Assembly (NCBI RefSeq): GCF_900105325.1
Contig: NZ_FNSU01000003.1
Location: forward strand, 1,240,001 to 1,304,000
Direction of reading: 5' to 3'
Origin: Pseudomonas marginalis
GTDB taxonomy: Bacteria > Pseudomonadota > Gammaproteobacteria > Pseudomonadales > Pseudomonadaceae
DNA length: 64,000 nt
How positions within the stretch are numbered: position 1 is the first letter of the stretch; every line of letters starts with the position of its first letter. Under the pieces are notes generated by a model, which saw only the letters and a list, made by a program, of their open reading frames with translations, made no database searches and was not told the DNA's origin. This document shows positions 61,908-64,000 of the stretch, piece by piece. Position numbers and translations under genes: made by a program.

Positions 61908-62771
61908 ATGTCATCGTTTCAAGGTATCTGGGTTCCCGTGGTCACGCCGTTCCAGGATGGCGCCATCGACTTTGTCGGCCTGCACCGCCTGGTCAGCCAC
62001 CTGCTGGGCAAGCACGTGGCCGGGATCATGGTGTGCACCACCACCGGCGAAGCCGCATCGCTCAGCCGCCAGGAACAACTGGCCGTGCTGGATGCGGTAT
62101 TGCAACAGGTGCCCGCCCACCGCGTGGTGATGGGCCTGGCGGGCAACAACCAGATTGAGCTGCTGCAATTCCAGGCCGAGATCCTCAAGCGCCCGCTGGC
62201 GGGTTTGCTGGTGCCGGCGCCGAGTTACATTCGCCCTTCCCAGGCCGGCCTTGAAGCGTTCTTTCGCACGGTGGCCGATGCGTCCAGCGTGCCGATCATT
62301 CTCTACGACATTCCCTACCGTACCGGCGTGACCTTCGAGCAGGCGACCTTGCTGAACATCGTCGCGCACCCGCAGATCGTGGCGATCAAGGACTGCGGCG
62401 GCAACCTGGGCAATACCCTGGCGGTGTTGGCCAGCGGTGAGGCCGATGTGTTGTGTGGCGAGGACCTGCAGATCTTCAATGCGCTGTGCCTGGGTGCCAG
62501 CGGTGCGATTGCCGCGTCGGCCCATGTGTGCACCGAACAGTTTGTGGCGCTGTGGCAACAGGTACGGGACAACCAGTTGGCTGAGGCGCGGGCGACGTTC
62601 CTTGGCTTGGTGCCGTTGATCAGCACACTGTTCATGGAGCCCAACCCGGCGCCGGTGAAAGCCGCACTGGCGCTGGAGGGCTTGATCGACAGTGAGTTGC
62701 GGGCGCCGATGCAGCGGGCAACCGAGGCGGTCATCGCAAAGCTGCAAAGGCTTTCACGCCAGGCCCAATAA
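61908..62771 (+). CDS. Dihydrodipicolinate synthase/N-acetylneuraminate lyase family protein (287 aa)
   Basis: Class I aldolase barrel with the signature VCTTTGEAASLSRQEQLAVL, catalytic Tyr in ILYDIPYRTGV and Schiff-base Lys in VAIKDCGGNL. Similar length to DapA, but the surroundings have no lysine genes, so an accessory lyase (4-hydroxy-tetrahydrodipicolinate synthase-like) is more likely. CAGGAG before the ATG. Its TAA is the first codon of the repeat array. Confidence 0.9.
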   Translation: MSSFQGIWVPVVTPFQDGAIDFVGLHRLVSHLLGKHVAGIMVCTTTGEAASLSRQEQLAVLDAVLQQVPAHRVVMGLAGNNQIELLQFQAEILKRPLAGLLVPAPSYIRPSQAGLEAFFRTVADASSVPIILYDIPYRTGVTFEQATLLNIVAHPQIVAIKDCGGNLGNTLAVLASGEADVLCGEDLQIFNALCLGASGAIAASAHVCTEQFVALWQQVRDNQLAEARATFLGLVPLISTLFMEPNPAPVKAALALEGLIDSELRAPMQRATEAVIAKLQRLSRQAQ

Positions 62772-64000
62772 CCTGTGGCGAGCGGGCTTGCCCCGCGTTG
62801 GGCTGCGAAGCAGACCCAAAACCAGGCGCTGCGGTTTACCTGACAGAACACAGGAAGCCTGATTGGGGCTGCTGCGCAGCCCGGCGCGGGGCAAGCCCGC
62901 TCACCACAACAAGCCCGCTCACCACAATAAGCGTGCGCAGGCTCAACCAATAACGCATTCGAGAGTGCACCTCCACACCCCACGTGATCTGAGGACTACT
63001 CGTAACCTGTGGTGAGCGGGCTTGCCCCGCGTTGGGCTGCGAAGCAGACCCAAAACCAGGCGCTGCGGTTTACCTGACAGAACACAGGGAGCCTGATTGG
63101 GGCTGCTTCGCAGCCCAGCGCGGGGCAAGCCCGCTCACCACAATAAGCGTGCGCAGGCTCACCCAATAACGCATTCGAGAGTGCACCTCCACACCCCACG
63201 TGATCTGAGGACTACTCGTAACCTGTGGTGAGCAGGCTTGCCCCGCGTTGGGCTGCGCAGCAGACCCAAAACCAGGCGCTGCGGTTTACCTGACAGAACA
63301 CAGGCATCCTGATTGGGGCTGCTTCGCAGCCCAGCGCGGGGCAAGCCCGCTCACCACAGCAAGCCCGCTCACCCAAATAAGCTTGCGCAGGCTCACCCAA
63401 TAACCCATTCGAGAGTGCACCTCCACACCCCACGTGATCTGAGGACTACTCGTAACCTGTGGTGAGCAGGCTTGCCCCGCGTTGGGCTGCGAAGCAGACC
63501 CAAAACCAGGCGCTGCGGTTTACCTGACAGAACACAGGCATCCTGATTGGGGCTGCTTCGCAGCCCAGCGCGGGGCAAGCCCGCTCACCACAGCAAGCCC
63601 GCTCACCAAAATAAGCTTGCGCAGGCTCACCCGATAACCCATTCGAGATTGCACCTCCACACCCCACGTGATCTGAGGACTACTCGTAACCTGTGGTGAG
63701 CGGGCTTGCCCCGCGTTGGGCTGCGAAGCAGACCCAAAACCAGGCGCTGCGGTTTACCTGACAGAACACAGAGATCCTGATTGGGGCTGCTGCGCAGCCC
63801 GGCGCGGGGCAAGCCCGCTCACCACAGCAAGCACGCTCACCACAATAAGCTTGCGCAGGCTCACCCGATAACCCATTCGAGATTGCACCTCCACGCCCCA
63901 CGTGATCTGAGGACTACTCCTAACCTGTGGCGAGCGGGCTTGCCCCGCGTTGGGCTGCGAAGCAGACCCAAAACCAGGCGCTGCGGTTTACCTGACAGAA
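62769..64000. repeat. Tandem array of ~234-bp REPIN-bearing units
   Basis: Units start TAACCTGTGG at 62769, 63003, 63219, 63453, 63687 and 63921 (cut by the window end); spacings are 234, 216, 234, 234 and 234. Each unit holds outward-paired REP arms (GAGCGGGCTTGCCCCGCG and its complement), an internal CAAAACCAGGCGCTGCGG segment, and an invariant tail ending ATCTGAGGACTACTC. The short unit lacks one CAAGCCCGCTCACCACA step. All 60-75-codon minus frames here are repeat copies, not genes. Confidence 0.93.

Noticed and set aside
62315..63901. Series of 61-73-codon minus frames at the right end
   Set aside because: Identical frames recurring with the repeat period; they are copies of the repeat, not genes.
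62769..64000. CRISPR array
   Set aside because: The repeats are ~234 bases with almost identical content throughout; there are no unique spacers and no cas genes.

Overview
The window looks like the chromosome of a Pseudomonas of the fluorescens group. The GC-rich host part carries a glgA-treZ-malQ-treY-DUF2934-glgX order that I know from Pseudomonas, together with REPIN-type repeats, an AphA/B-like deacetylase beside an amino acid permease, and BdlA-like and AaeXAB-like genes. Everything here comes from reading the sequence and from family knowledge; no searches were run.

Region 1 (1-~11240) is the right end of a lower-GC prophage. It encodes a large serine integrase (9595-11211) that abuts the 3' remnant of an alpha/beta-hydrolase gene, plus a leftward block of baseplate/tail genes (hub, Dit-like, HK97-gp10-like). 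It also has small zinc-ribbon proteins, an HTH protein and long hairpin-rich stretches without genes. Promoters, palindromic operators and terminators can be read directly. They include a late promoter followed at once by a terminator, and a ~650-nt transcription unit with no evident ORF.

Region 2 (11571-27671) holds a D-2-hydroxyacid dehydrogenase, then the alpha-glucan/trehalose cluster. GlgA, GlgX and MalQ make and trim alpha-glucans, and TreY plus TreZ convert maltodextrin to trehalose. A tightly overlapping quartet follows (acyl-CoA-dehydrogenase-like, PIG-L deacetylase, NodS-like methyltransferase, GT2), with a second PIG-L paralogue that has lost a catalytic Asp. I consider this the best candidate for an undescribed pathway.

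Region 3 (27921-37672) contains an autotransporter, a polyamine-deacetylase/permease pair with a divergent Lrp regulator, a probably Fur-controlled TonB siderophore receptor and a chemoreceptor with a histidine-rich membrane domain.

Region 4 (37755-45943) is a duplicated two-component locus: two hybrid kinases and two LuxR-type regulators. In one regulator the phosphoacceptor Asp is replaced by Glu. Interspersed are an OmpA-like protein and exported or lipoprotein genes. A shared 16-bp palindrome lies upstream of at least three of the genes, suggesting a private regulon.

Region 5 (46021-64000) is ordinary accessory chromosome: AlaE exporter, LysR/isochorismatase pair, several small enzymes, an AaeXAB-like efflux operon with divergent AraC regulator, a BdlA-like PAS chemoreceptor, LysE, and a DapA-family lyase. 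A tandem array of ~234-bp REPIN-bearing units begins at the lyase stop codon and runs off the window end.
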